Of a DNA stretch of 64,000 nucleotides, positions 52,808 through 64,000 are shown piece by piece. The position numbers and the translations under genes were made by a program. Under the pieces are notes generated by a model. That model was not told the origin of the DNA and did not search any database. It saw only the letters and a program-made list of their open reading frames with translations. The first letter of the stretch is position 1. The number at the start of each line of letters is the position of its first letter. This DNA is from Dipetalonema caudispina (lineage: Eukaryota; Nematoda; Chromadorea; Rhabditida; Onchocercidae): positions 1 through 64,000 of the forward strand of contig JABVXV010000228.1 in assembly GCA_013365325.1 (NCBI GenBank), read 5' to 3'.

Positions 52808-53945
52808 CTAAAAATTACATCCAACACGTCCAATTAACGTCAACTTTACGCAACAGTATTGTTGAATTTTAGTTTAAATATAGTCTATTTCCATCGTTTT
52901 TTTTTTTTTTTTTTTTTTTTTTTTGAGGATTTTTTGAGTTAGTTGAAATCAGTAGTAATATCATAGAACTCGACAGAACAAAGAACAGGAAACTGAAAAA
53001 TGATACGTTCATGGCATCAGAATATTCTGAATCCTCTTCTTCTTAAAACATTTTCAGGATTGAAAAAAAGATTGTATATTCCATATACAAGCAAAGAAAT
53101 GAAGTCACCGTTCGGGATTACAACCGTAGGATAATTTTTGTTTTGTTTTTCATTATTCCAATTTTTGCTTGTCATCTTTTGCTCAACTCTTCTGTTTATC
53201 GTTTTTTATTGTACTATTCCTGTTTTCGCTTAATTTCCAAATGAACAGTGAGGCGATCGTGCTTGTCCTTCTAAAAAGTTGCATTTTCCTAGCCGCTTAA
53301 TAGGAAAATTTACGACACGAATTAAAATTTACATCCACCTGTTGAGGGATTTACTACTCAACTTGAATTGGTGTTAAATGAAAATCGTAAGGAGTTGTTT
53401 CCGAAGTTCTCATAACTTCCGAAAAAAGTTGAATTCATTTGCGAAACTAAGTGGATTTAATCAGTCGTAAGTGCCAGAATTCGTATGATTTCAAGAGATG
53501 AGATATATAAGCAACTTTCTTCTTTCTTTTATTTGTCTATCACGACCAAACAACGCGCTTCAATTACTGACAATAAATTTAATATTCCGAAAAATAACAG
53601 CAGGCTTATTTATATACATTCAACGTCAATAATGTCTGTAACTGCCTCTTGCAAATTTCGAAACTTCATTTGAATTTTGGAATTCAAAAAATTAAGCATT
53701 GCAATAAGATGTCAATAATACATAAAAGTGTGACAATTGCGCTTACTGCCTGCATGTTCCAATAATCCAGAAAATATTTGATGCTTGTAATAAGCAAGTT
53801 GCAAGAGGCATATTTTGTGCGCACGTTGTGCTATACTTCATTTCAAGCAATAAATCTAATAAGTGACGCAGAGATTATTTCAATAATCGTAATAAATAGC
53901 GATCAAACAATGATTGCATAGTAACCACTTACAAGCACACAACTG
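52808..53945. other. Interval between two minus-strand genes
   Basis: Holds a poly-T block (about 52899-52924) and a less AT-rich stretch from 53100 to 53500 without a convincing exon. The first exon of the downstream gene is probably here. Confidence 0.4.
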
Positions 53946-56900
53946 CTACAATGAACATTTAACAGATGAAGTTTTGTTATTATACATTTTTCTTCGAGAT
54001 CTTCTAGATGGTACCGGTAAGCAAACACCATTTTCAGCCAGTGCTTCTGCTTGACTTAAAGCAACTTGATCATAATTTGCTGGTTGAAATCTTACCTAAA
54101 ATTTTAATTAAAACAGAAATACGTAGGAAGATTCGAAAATCACCGGTGTTCCAAACAAAGCAGCGCTGTCAGCGAAGAAATTCTCATCATATACTTTCAA
54201 TTTTTATCAAATTTATACACTTTAAGCTGATGAAAGTCATACTTTGATGCCCTTACATAAATCCATGATTCTCAGATACTGATCGTAATACCTCACGTGA
54301 GAACCATTAGCTTTCAACCACTGACGTGAATGGTGAACCAAAAAAGAGACACAGTCAGTACGAAGGACAATACTGTGGTAATTTTGATCCACGGCCTAAA
54401 AATCCCTTTTTAGGAAAAGACTATAACATCATGCAGAATTTAAAGAAAAATCACAAATACCTTCAAGCGGTTCACATTTACTTCAAATGAAAATAATAAC
54501 ACGGATTTAAACTTCGTGGTCACCTGTTGAAGAGCGTCAATTATAGCTTGTAACTGACATCGAACCAAAGTTACTGGATAAAAATTATAACGCCTTCCGG
54601 TACCTAATTCTTGTGCATGTGGCCAGTAAACACCATAACCTGCTTTCATGTACTTTTTTTCATTTCCTTCGATGTGTAAAACGCCACAAGTATAGACAAT
54701 AGGAACACTGTCACCCAATAGGTTTTTGGAAACACTAAAAAGAAACAGTTTAGCAAAAAGGATCGGTCCACCAAATAAATCTAAATTGTTTCAAGACCCA
54801 CTACGAATACATCCTTGATGCAGATTAGTCAGACTTTTAAACATTTCTCATGCTTACTAATTTTTCGAATCCACTGCGGATGACGTTTCCGGCACAAATA
54901 AACCTGAAATTATATGGATGGAGATTTTTGACCAATGACATGACAAAGTACAACATGACTTTAACCATAAATTACTACAATAATCTAGTCATTCAGTATT
55001 CAGAGTGATAGATCGACTGCAACTTTGCATTGGAAATTTGCTATCAATAAAATATCAGCATTCTGGAAGAGATTTATAAAGTAAGAACAAAAATTAAATC
55101 AGCGAAAATTTCATTTAACTTACAAATTCTGCAGACCGTTACTAATCTAATAATGACTGCAAATTCCTACTGCTGTTATTACCAATTACTGTGCAATAAA
55201 TTTGTGCGAAATATTTATCCCTTACCCCTTTTTTTCCTCTGCACTTTCGTCGAAGTTGTTTCGGATGAAGTTTCTGGAGTGAGCTTGTTTTCCGGAACTA
55301 TATCAGATTTCCGTTGGCTTTCTCCCTTGCCCATTAAATTTTTTAAAAATCTCTTGGTTGTTTCGTCAATAGAAGAACCATACTCGATCGTTGCCTAAAA
55401 AGTTTGTATTATTTACTTCCATAACATTAAGCAAAAACGCAAGAAGGATTCATTGAAGTTCTTTTGAAATGATAATTAAATCATACAACATGTTTGCCTT
55501 AACTTGATTTGAATCAACTTTAATAAATATGGAGATGGTCAATATTCAACTGTCGATAAGATACATGTTAAAGATTCGCCCTTGATAAAAAAAGAATTAG
55601 AGATCGGACCGTCGGCAAAAATACAGTGCTAAAGTGATGTGTTCATACATCGATCATGTGCAGCAACCGATATAAATCTTCGGCTTCTGCGGAGCAGGAA
55701 CTAAACGTCATCGACTTTTGTCGCAGAAATTCATCCAGACTCCACCATAATGGCGTTTTACCAAAATGCTTCCAAACAAATTTCGAATTCGTAACAATAC
55801 GGACACGTGGTAAATTCATTTGAAAAACTGCCTGCAATACTACGATCCTAAAATTCAAACAACGACATCTGAGCTATCACGACTTCAAGCCTAGAATAAA
55901 ATTACGGTAAAATTTGTTGGAATAAAAAATTAAAAATGTCAGAGAATGGCATACTTGTTTCAGAGCTAAACACACGGCTTCAATTTCAGCCTTCGTTATT
56001 GACTTTCTTGGATGCTCCTAGAAAGAAATGTTACATCACATTTTAGATTTTTTTTTTAAGCAGTATTCATACCGCTTGATAATAATTACAGAAAGTTTTG
56101 GCATTTTTTACTTACGAAGAAGTCTATCAGAATTATTCAAAATGAACAATAAAAAAGAGCACCTTGAATCGATTACATTCGCTACTATCATCCCAATAAA
56201 CTGCTACAATCGGATTTTTGGAATTGCCAGGAGTATGCGCGAAAACTTTCACAACTGGAACACTGGAAGAAATAGCAGAAGTAAACAAGAATTTTGATAA
56301 TTTTAAACTGAAATAATTCCACAAGTAAAAAACACCATTTATTATTGCTATTCTAAATTCATAATTTGAATAATCCAGTTAAATCGGTTCGTGATAATAT
56401 AAGTTTTGTTGTATGTATAAATTCACAATTTTTGAACCATATTGTCTATTTGTTTTTATAATGTTTGCCTCTCTTAAGTCTAGTCTAGCATTCTACATCA
56501 CACAATACGGACCTTTATTCTTAGCTTCCTTCCTACTTCAACGGACATTTAATTTTAGCCGTGAAAATATCAATTCACCTTAAGATCTCTTTTCACTGCA
56601 AGTTATCATCGGTGTGTTAATGCTTCAATTGAACTTCAATGTTCGGAAGAAAGCATCATGCATCGAAACGCAAAGAGAAAAGATAAGAGGAGAACATAAT
56701 TTCTTAAAAATTTCAGGCAGCAAGATAAAATCATCCATGCTAACCGGTGAATAAGGATAGTTATCGTATTAACCGACAATAATTCAATTAACAAACCCAC
56801 AAAATCTAATGGTTCCATTGTATGACAACACATCTTTTCATATACAAATCATACAAATGCTTTAAACTTATGTAACAAAAAAAAAAAAAAAAAAAAAAAG

Positions 56901-57144
56901 AAATATTAGAAATTTAATACTCGTTCCAATTATTTGATGCTTCCGATGAATATAATGATTTGCTATCACCGTTTGAGGATGTATCCAGACGTCCACGCCC
57001 ATGTCCTATATCGGTGCATAATGTCGATTGACGATTGGTAGTTACAATAGCAAATGTACGCTTCCTCATGATTGGATATGTTGAGATGACAAATTGCTGT
57101 GGTTTTAACCAGTCTATAAGACGAAAAAACGATACAGCTCTCAT
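53946..57144 (-). CDS. Protein with two degenerate RNase H-like domains
   Basis: Nine exons join in phase: 57144-56921, 56262-56163, 56017-55955, 55831-55649, 55394-55226, 54903-54858, 54734-54524, 54395-54243 and 54095-53946, 432 residues. Domain 1 (about 76-190) reads VPVVKVFAHT, VAVYWDD, TKAEIEAVCLALKQ and RVRIVTNSKFV. Domain 2 (about 262-410) reads VPIVYTCG, AGYGVYW, RCQLQAIIDALQQ, SIVLRTDC and IKVRFQPANYDQVALSQAEAL. Both follow the RNase HI order, but the canonical first Asp is H84 and C278, the Glu is kept as E119 but is Q322 in domain 2, and the third-position Asp is N144 in domain 1 and kept as D346 in domain 2. Neither domain has a full catalytic set. A Lys/Ser/Thr-rich linker lies between them. 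The start follows a TTTTTTTCAG acceptor by 27 bases, possibly a spliced-leader site. The N-terminus is basic and hydrophobic, perhaps mitochondrial. Confidence 0.75.
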
Positions 57145-57993
57145 TTGGAATGCTATCTTTCTTATTAGATTCTGAAAAAAATTCACTTAATTAAAATGAA
57201 TTATATAATTATAATCAATTAAACTTTTATATTGAAATACCATTCCGAAATCATAACATAGTCGGATTGTTTCAATTCACTTCAGTTGCATGAGACCGAG
57301 ATCTACATCATTGTCGCATGCAACGGCCTTGAAATAATAAGTCATGACTTGGAGGCAAAATCAGGATCATGTCATCCAAGGGCGGGTTTAAATATACTTC
57401 TTATTTCTTCTCTGATCTTGGTTCTTATGTTGTTGAGGGTATTTTACTTCACTTCTATTACATTATATCACTAATTATTTCGTTTAATTGAATACTTAAT
57501 TACTTGTTTTTGCACTTATTTACGTTATTGTTGAATGACTTGAATCGATTACATGTTTTATTACCCTTCTAATTGCTTTATTTAATTAATTATACGCTTA
57601 TTTGCTGGATACTTCTATTTAGTACTATTATTCAGTTATTTAGGTATAAATTTCGCTCAAATTGTACTTCAGTTAAACATACTACAACTCCTTGCAGAAA
57701 TCTATCCTTATCTTGTTTTTGTGATCTTATTTCTCCTTTATCACTATTTCGTCCTTTTTTTTTCTTCATCACCACTTACATTCTTTTGAGTGTCGAATTT
57801 TCAATGCTGTAAAGCATATTTTTGGTGTATATATGCTGTTTCAGGTTTTAAACTTCCTGCACTCCTGTAATTTCTCGGGTTGATTAATCACTGACCTCAA
57901 GGTTTTCGAATTACTCTAATTCCAGAGTATTTGCATTCAGTCCTTTGCTACATATATGTTTTACAAAATATCGAGTTTCCTTAAAAAACAATA
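57145..57993. other. Divergent promoter interval
   Basis: About 850 bp between the starts of the RNase H-like gene (-) and the ARID4-type gene (+). No exon is recognised. It probably holds both promoters. Confidence 0.45.
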
Positions 57994-60900
57994 ATGCAGG
58001 TGATTTGCTTACTTCGTATTCTTAAAATTAATTGAATGCTGCTCTGCATAGACCTCTTTCATAAGAAAAATCTCCTTCAAATTTGATTAAATCCACCTCT
58101 GAGTTAGGAAATACTTAAATAATCTGGCTTATTCGGGTAGATATGGATTCATGCATACGCCTAGGTATGGGTGTTAGTCATCTTGGAAACTGTACGGAAC
58201 TCATAAGGCAGTTATCAGGTCGATCTATTATCCTTGCATAAAGACTTATTCATAAAGTGCTTGGTAATAAAATTTATATTTTCAGTCGGATGATCCTCCG
58301 TTTTTAAGTGTTGGCACTGAAGTTAGTGCGAAATTTAAGGGAGCATTTTGTGAAGCTAAAGTAAAACGTATGACGAAATCTGTAAAATGTAAAGTAAGTG
58401 AATGACGCTAATCTATATGAAAATTAAAGCTTCTCTATATTTGGTGTACAACCTCCTAATTCTTTTTCATTTTTGTATTTATAGATCAGAGATCTAAATA
58501 TTTTGATTCTAAAAAGATCATGTATTATATACATATATATGCATACATGTATCCGAAGTATATTTCTGATGGAAATTGAGGCTTCAGATAATAAAAAGAG
58601 ATCATGATCAGTTTTTAGCATTCCTAGTACTTTTAAAATAAAAAACAAGCTTATCTTTTTTCACAATTTGTAGATCTTACTGAAAACACCACCATATGGT
58701 ACTATATTCGCCGACCATACCGAAATAAAGGGTTCTTTGGAAGTTAACCAACAAGTTGAAGTTGTACAGGGGAAAGCCACTTATAAAGGCGTTATACAGA
58801 ATATTAAGGATAACAGTATATATGTTGTTGGTGAGTATTTTTTTCATTGTTTGTATTGTTGATCCATTTCACAGTTCTTACATTTCAGTGATTGAGTCAC
58901 AAAAAACTGAAACTACGATTATTGATTTTTATGGGAAATTAAATCAGAATTAATGCTATTCTGGACGATTAGAGAGTTTTGAATTTAGCTGAAAAGACAC
59001 CACTATGGTCTGCTAATGATACAGTTTTTAGTCTTTAATGATGGTGACGAAAGACAGTTACGACGTACACAGGTGTGCATCAAAGGTGCGAAACATTTTA
59101 ATGAAGACGTCAATTTGGATGCAATGCCGCTGTACAAACCAGAATCATTTAGTAGTCCAGTAGTTCTTGATGATCGAAGAGGAAAACAAAAAAGGTTTTT
59201 TCTATCAATCTTAAATATACTGCAAAGTAATTTATCGGCACAGAATGAATTAACACAGCATGAAACGATTGTACTGGTATCATTCTAATCAGTTAGGATA
59301 CTGATATCATATCCTAACTTGCTTACAAATAATTTTCCGTTTAATATAGCAGGCGTTATTTATAATGATGACCCAAATTTCTCATCAGTTGTTACAGAAA
59401 CAGTAAGAATGAAAAAAGAAAGAAGACTAACACAAAGGCTTAAAATCGGAAATGAGATACGCACCCTAACATCAGTTCTTCTCCCATTATGTAGTAGTTT
59501 GCACCTTTGGCACATATGCTGCATTTTAAAGATTCCTTTCAAAACTAGGGTGACAACAGATACTGCGTGGTTTCTTTGAAGTGAATGGTTGGAATGTGCG
59601 ACACAGTTACCAGTTCAAATTCATGAATGTCACACGTCATTTATTTATGCTAAGAAGAGAAATAAAAGTTAAGTAGAAAGACTGGAAAGACTGTCAGCTA
59701 TAAATTGTGTTGATGATGAATTCTGTCAAGGTGCCAGACTTCCATCGTAAGGTGTTCGTTGGATTTTCTGTTATCGTCCTTCTATAACGATAACAGTCGC
59801 TGTAGCTTTTCTTCCCTCCTAACACATGTCATACATTGTCCGTAGTAAGAAGACTTTTCTCTTTATGTCTCTCTCTACTTAACAACATTTTCGCGGAGTT
59901 CTCTCTTTTATGTTGGTTGTGTCTCGACCTTCATTTTCTCAATATTTCAATATTTCTTGTTCCTTCTATTTTACCTTTGATCAAAGAGTATAGCAGAGAT
60001 GGAAAATTCAATTTTGCCTTATCTAATCGCGTAGTTAAAGAATATTAACAAATTGTGGAAGTGGTAATGCTGGGAGAAAGTGGGTTTTGTTGGAAAATAT
60101 CCGTCACCCATTCGTTCACGTTCTTCCTCTGGTTCTCTTTCTCCTTTTTCCTCTGCTTTAGGACAGTTGAAGGACATCAGTTATCCGGTTTCCCCTCCCA
60201 TTCCTTTTTCTTATCAATGTTTCATTCGATCAATAAAATTCCAACTTTGTATATTTTACGCAAAAGCGAATTTTGCTCTTTTTCTTCTTCATTTCACTTT
60301 TGTAGGACTGTACTCTTTCTTTGTCCCTTCATGTCGTGCAAAATACATGTTTTGCATCCAATAACCTAACCACGAGCACCACATCGCTGTCAATATTGCA
60401 ACCTGTTGGAACACATCTATTGCATCATTTATCGCGTGAAACTGCGGGAAACAAACATCTGTTCTCTTTCATTCATCTGAAGTATGAGTGTATGATTGTT
60501 TGGGAAAGGATACGAAAGAGTAGAACGAAGGGATAACGATGCGTGTGCGCGAAATGAGTTATAGAGAATCAACATTCTGATCATAATGATGTTTGCGAAA
60601 TATTGTTAGCTTTCCGAGTGTTCAGTGATTTGTTTTTTTGCTCTTCCCAACATTTCCTTTTACTGCTGACATGTTTAGGACAGTAGTGCAATTAGGTCAG
60701 ATGCTTGTCTTCAAGTGACATATTTCTTCGTATATTCTCCATCGCAAGTTATGCCATCCACTGGTGGTGAAATGGCTTGTGTCATCGTACCTTCGAGACA
60801 GCTCACTATAACAACTTGATTTTTGGAATGTTTCATTTAGTATCTGTTGCATACACTTCATATACAATAACATCATCAATTAATAGTGTGTTCACAGACA

Positions 60901-63900
60901 GGCTTTTTGTTTTTGTTTTCTTTTCTAGTCAAGAACACCAGCATTAATACTTAGTTCTAAACGATTGAAAGTGTGTTAACAATGATATGCACCATAAAAG
61001 CTGAGTTGCATTTCGTCTAGTCAAAATGCACTGCGCGCATCCAGCATGCCACTGCATCTTGAGTGTTATGTAAATGAATTTTATGCATAGGAGAAATTTG
61101 GAACAATCAAAACAGCAGCGACAGCAATCAACATCAGCAAGTGCTGGAGATAAGGAAGATGGTGGGGAACACGGTAACGATGCGACGTCCAGTGAAGACG
61201 GTTCAGCACTTGAAAGTACTACTTGCACTACCCTATCTGACACCAGTAATAGTATCAGTGAAGCTGTAACTGTTCCTGCACAGCCTGGTCGTACGCTCCG
61301 TACTCGTCGATTAACATCAAAATCAGTTCCAAGACGTTTGCGCAGTACACGTAGGGAGTTTACATCATTCTACAGACAGAGTGATAGTGATCGTGATTTG
61401 AAAAATGGCGATGATGAGGATGACGATAACAATAATAATGACGATGATGGCAACGGTTCGGGGAGTTCGAGGATGCGTCGTTTTGCGCGACTGCCGAAAC
61501 CGTCAGTTTCACGCATGATTGCCGATAAAATCCTCACCAAATCTATTGCACGAACACGTAAAAAGCGTTATGCAGCAGCAGTTGCCACGGATGCGTTGAA
61601 ACGTATAAAAGAATCAAGTAGCACTGGTGGTAAGCGTAGGTTAGGTGAAGACGATGATGGTAACTATGATAAAGATGATAGCAATAATATTGATGATGAT
61701 GATGATGGTGATGATGATAATGATGATGGTGATAATAATGATGGCGATGACGAGGTTGACGATACAGATAAGGAAAAAGGAAGAACACATGCACGAAAAA
61801 AGCATTGCAGTAGTGATGATAATGATGATGATAAATCCCATCCAAGTGATAAAAAGATGGACGTGATAAGTGGCAGTGGTACAAGCCGGAAGAGCGAACG
61901 GAAACGACAAGGACTTCGAGATAAAGAAGTGGAACCGATGACAAAGAAAAGGTCGAAAGATATTGATGATACGAAGAAGGTAAGATTTCTCTTGCTTTTT
62001 CCGGTAAAGTGCAATAATATCAGTTTTAGAAATCAAATTTTTTTGAATTTGTTTCAAACATTTGAAGAGTGATAGCAAATTCGAAAAGTTTTTTCTAGGC
62101 ATGTTATGGCTTTTTCCCAAAATTGTTGACAGTATTAGTAATATGAAAATTTCATTTCAGTTGTATAAGACTGGAAGTGTTGTGGCAGTATATGAGGATG
62201 CTACGCGTAAGGGTAAGTGGACACCGGCGGTTGTCGTTGCGGAAGTATCATTCAAAGCTGCAACAAAGGGAACTGTAAATATCTGCAAAAGTGATATCTT
62301 GTTGCGAAGCTTCAAGGATTCAAAATAGTACGTTTCAAATATTGAAATTATAATGTTTCAACAGTTACCCGAAAAAGAAATCCCATTTAAATATTCTAGG
62401 AGAATAAATATTAGAAATAAATTGCTAAATGCTGCTGTAATGTTTAAGTGGGTAGTAAGAACGATCATACATCTAATTCAACAGTGGACTGAGCGGTATG
62501 ATGGCTGGTACCGTCTATCTTTGCTTGGCTGAAATAGCTTCTATTGTACTTCTGACTACAGATGTGGTGCTATACTAAATTATTGGAAAGCCTTGGTTTT
62601 GGCAATTTAGAAGATTCTTCGAAAGATTCTTCAAATTCTCCATGTGTTTATATTTGTATTGCATTTTGTCTTGTAGGAAAAACAACAGTTAATTTATTTC
62701 TCCAAATTTTAAATTGGTTTATTTTTTAGCTTTGCTTGTCCGGTGAGTAAATTGTCTTCACCGGGCATTTCAGTTCTCAAGTTTGCTGATTCATCGCCTA
62801 AAGCCGCTATGGATCGAGCTCTCGCTTTCGCCGAAAAAGGTAAGTAAATTTATAATGTGTAGCTGATTTTCTCTCCAATATTTGTATTTGTATGGTTTGC
62901 GAAGTTAATGAAGGTTGTTTTTTAGAAATTTTTCCGGCAGGATGGGAAAGATCACAAATTTATGACGATGATGTGCGATCTAAGAAACGGGAGCGTAGAT
63001 CCTCTTCGATTGATCAAAAAAAGCGTTCGGAAGCTTCCGGAAAAGCGAAACGAGAAATTGAGAAGAAAACGTGCGTTAAATTTCTGTCTAAAATGCATGA
63101 AATACGATAATGATATTTCATTGGCGTTATTACAACCATTAACTTCTGTGTTGAAATGCAGTGCTTTTTGCAGTTCAGCTGAGAGTAGCTCTTCAGAGAG
63201 CGAAAGCAGCACTGATGAAGAGTACGGCGAAGAAAGAGATCAGTTTACTGCTCAGTTATATAAGTTCCATGAAGAAAGAGGTTTTCTTTACATATTACAT
63301 TATAGGAATTTGAAGTATGTAGGGTTTCATCAGGATTGCGTTTTCGTTTTCCAGAATAAATTTGAAATTGTAAGAGTTTTCCAGAATAAATTTAAAATTG
63401 TAAGAGAGAGTGATCAGTATGAGGAGAAATCTAATGAACCGAATATTTGTTAGATAAAAAATAAAAAATTTATGAAATTACATTTAAATCGGTTTTATTG
63501 AAGTCATTTGAAGCTTTAGCATATTCGGCTACAATTTCTCTGCAGGAACTCCAATTAACCGAGCACCAATACTTGGTGGAAAAGACATAGACATGTTTCG
63601 ATTGTATAATGTGGTTCAACGGTATGGTGGAAAAAAACGTGTCACCGAAAACAATCAGTGGAAGTTGATTTTGCGAAAAATGCATTTGGAAGGATGTCCA
63701 GGGGCAACTTCGGTTACTGTTAAAAATGCCTATTCGAGGTGAGTAACCATTTTCTTATGAATGGAATATGAAATCACTAAGCCTCTACTGTCTCGATTTT
63801 GTTTTTTCCAGATACTTGGACCATTTTAACTCATTTTACCGAAATTTGGGTATTTCGAGCTGGTTGTCTACTCCAACACCGTCAACTTCCAGTCGTAGTG

Positions 63901-63938
63901 AACGTCCAAATCGTTTGTTAGACCGTCATAATATACAG
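57994..63938 (+). CDS. ARID4: ARID4/RBBP1-type chromatin protein (3' end beyond window)
   Basis: Supported exons: 57994-57999 (tentative MQ start), 58286-58393, 58674-58830, 59032-59194, then after an unresolved stretch ?-61979 (open from at least 61074), 62161-62327, 62730-62839, 62926-63070, 63174-63280, 63546-63738 and 63812-63938. The N-terminus is the ARID4 Tudor-like region: LSVGTEVSAKFKGAFCEAKV, VFNDGDERQLRR and CIKGAKHF. A long exon is Ser-, basic- and Asp/Asn-rich (a CAG-like and GAT-repeat segment near 61640-61760). The RBB1NT module follows (VVAVYEDATRKGKWTPAVVV, ILLRSFKDSKYF, FPAGWER), then a Ser/Glu stretch, then a full ARID domain (FHEERGTPINRAPILGGK, LYNVVQRYGG, WKLILRKM, YSRYLDHF). 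ARID4 proteins act in SIN3/HDAC corepressor complexes in the nucleus. Downstream chromo-type domains would lie beyond the right edge. Confidence 0.85.
59195..61073 (+). other. Unresolved part of the ARID4-type gene
   Basis: The exon ending at 59194 does not join in phase to the next open segments. Candidate coding pieces are 59352-59410 (VIYNDDPNFSSVVTET), a Ser/Pro-rich frame at 60080-60220 (YPSPIRSRSSSGSLSPFSSA) and a small exon at 60930-60971 (SRTPALILSSKRLK). The correct chain, or an alternative start for the long exon at 61074, cannot be decided by eye. Confidence 0.35.
61640..61765 (+). repeat. GAT-rich coding repeat (Asp tract)
   Basis: A GAT/AAT-rich imperfect trinucleotide run inside the long ARID4-type exon encodes an Asp/Asn/Gly stretch. 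It reads as His- or Ile-rich frames on the other strand, which are artefacts. Confidence 0.8.
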
Positions 63939-64000
63939 GTTCGGGTTTATTGCCACCGGTAAAATTTTCTGTTAGTTGTGCTCGTGTTTCTATGGAGTAA

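Noticed and set aside
61543..62120. Long minus-strand ORFs opposite the ARID4 exon
   Set aside because: His-, Ile- and Ser-rich shadows of the GAT-rich coding strand; the plus strand has in-phase splicing to the RBB1NT exon.

Overview
The window is eukaryotic nuclear DNA, very AT-rich and full of homopolymer runs and microsatellites. Genes are cut into many short exons with GT..AG introns, and most acceptors read TTTCAG or TTTTAG. The protein set (IRF2BP-type, ARID4-type, Otx-type and DTD) is metazoan. The splice style, short exons and candidate spliced-leader acceptors suggest a nematode, most likely a spirurid or filarial one. That taxonomic call is inference. Exon models were built by hand from splice signals, reading phase and protein-family resemblance; nothing was searched or computed.

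Layout, left to right. 2070-8821 (+): nine-exon IRF2BP-type co-regulator with an N-terminal zinc finger, Ala/Gln tracts and a C-terminal RING. 9356-9824 (-): weak small ORF pair. 10154-11111 (-): complete four-exon D-aminoacyl-tRNA deacylase (DTD). 11368-12050: 59-bp minisatellite with a 100-N assembly gap. 12953-21242 (+): 26-exon cellular gene of about 1080 codons carrying a retroelement-type integrase core whose catalytic triad looks degraded. 21243-42253: about 21 kb without a recognisable gene, holding an 82-bp tandem repeat, a C-rich tract, many microsatellites and some less AT-rich islands. 42254-44577 (+): Otx-class K50 homeobox gene. 46400-48245 (+): small membrane-anchored or secreted protein with a lysine-rich tail. 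48938-52807 (-): uncharacterised multi-exon gene, 5' end unresolved. 53946-57144 (-): nine-exon protein with two RNase H-like folds, each missing catalytic acids. 57994-63938 and beyond (+): ARID4/RBBP1-type chromatin protein with Tudor-like, RBB1NT and ARID modules, truncated by the right edge.

No operon-like pathway links these genes. Three (IRF2BP, Otx, ARID4) are transcription or chromatin factors. Two (the integrase-derived gene and the RNase H-like gene) look like nuclease folds kept after losing catalytic residues, and these are the most unusual content of the window.
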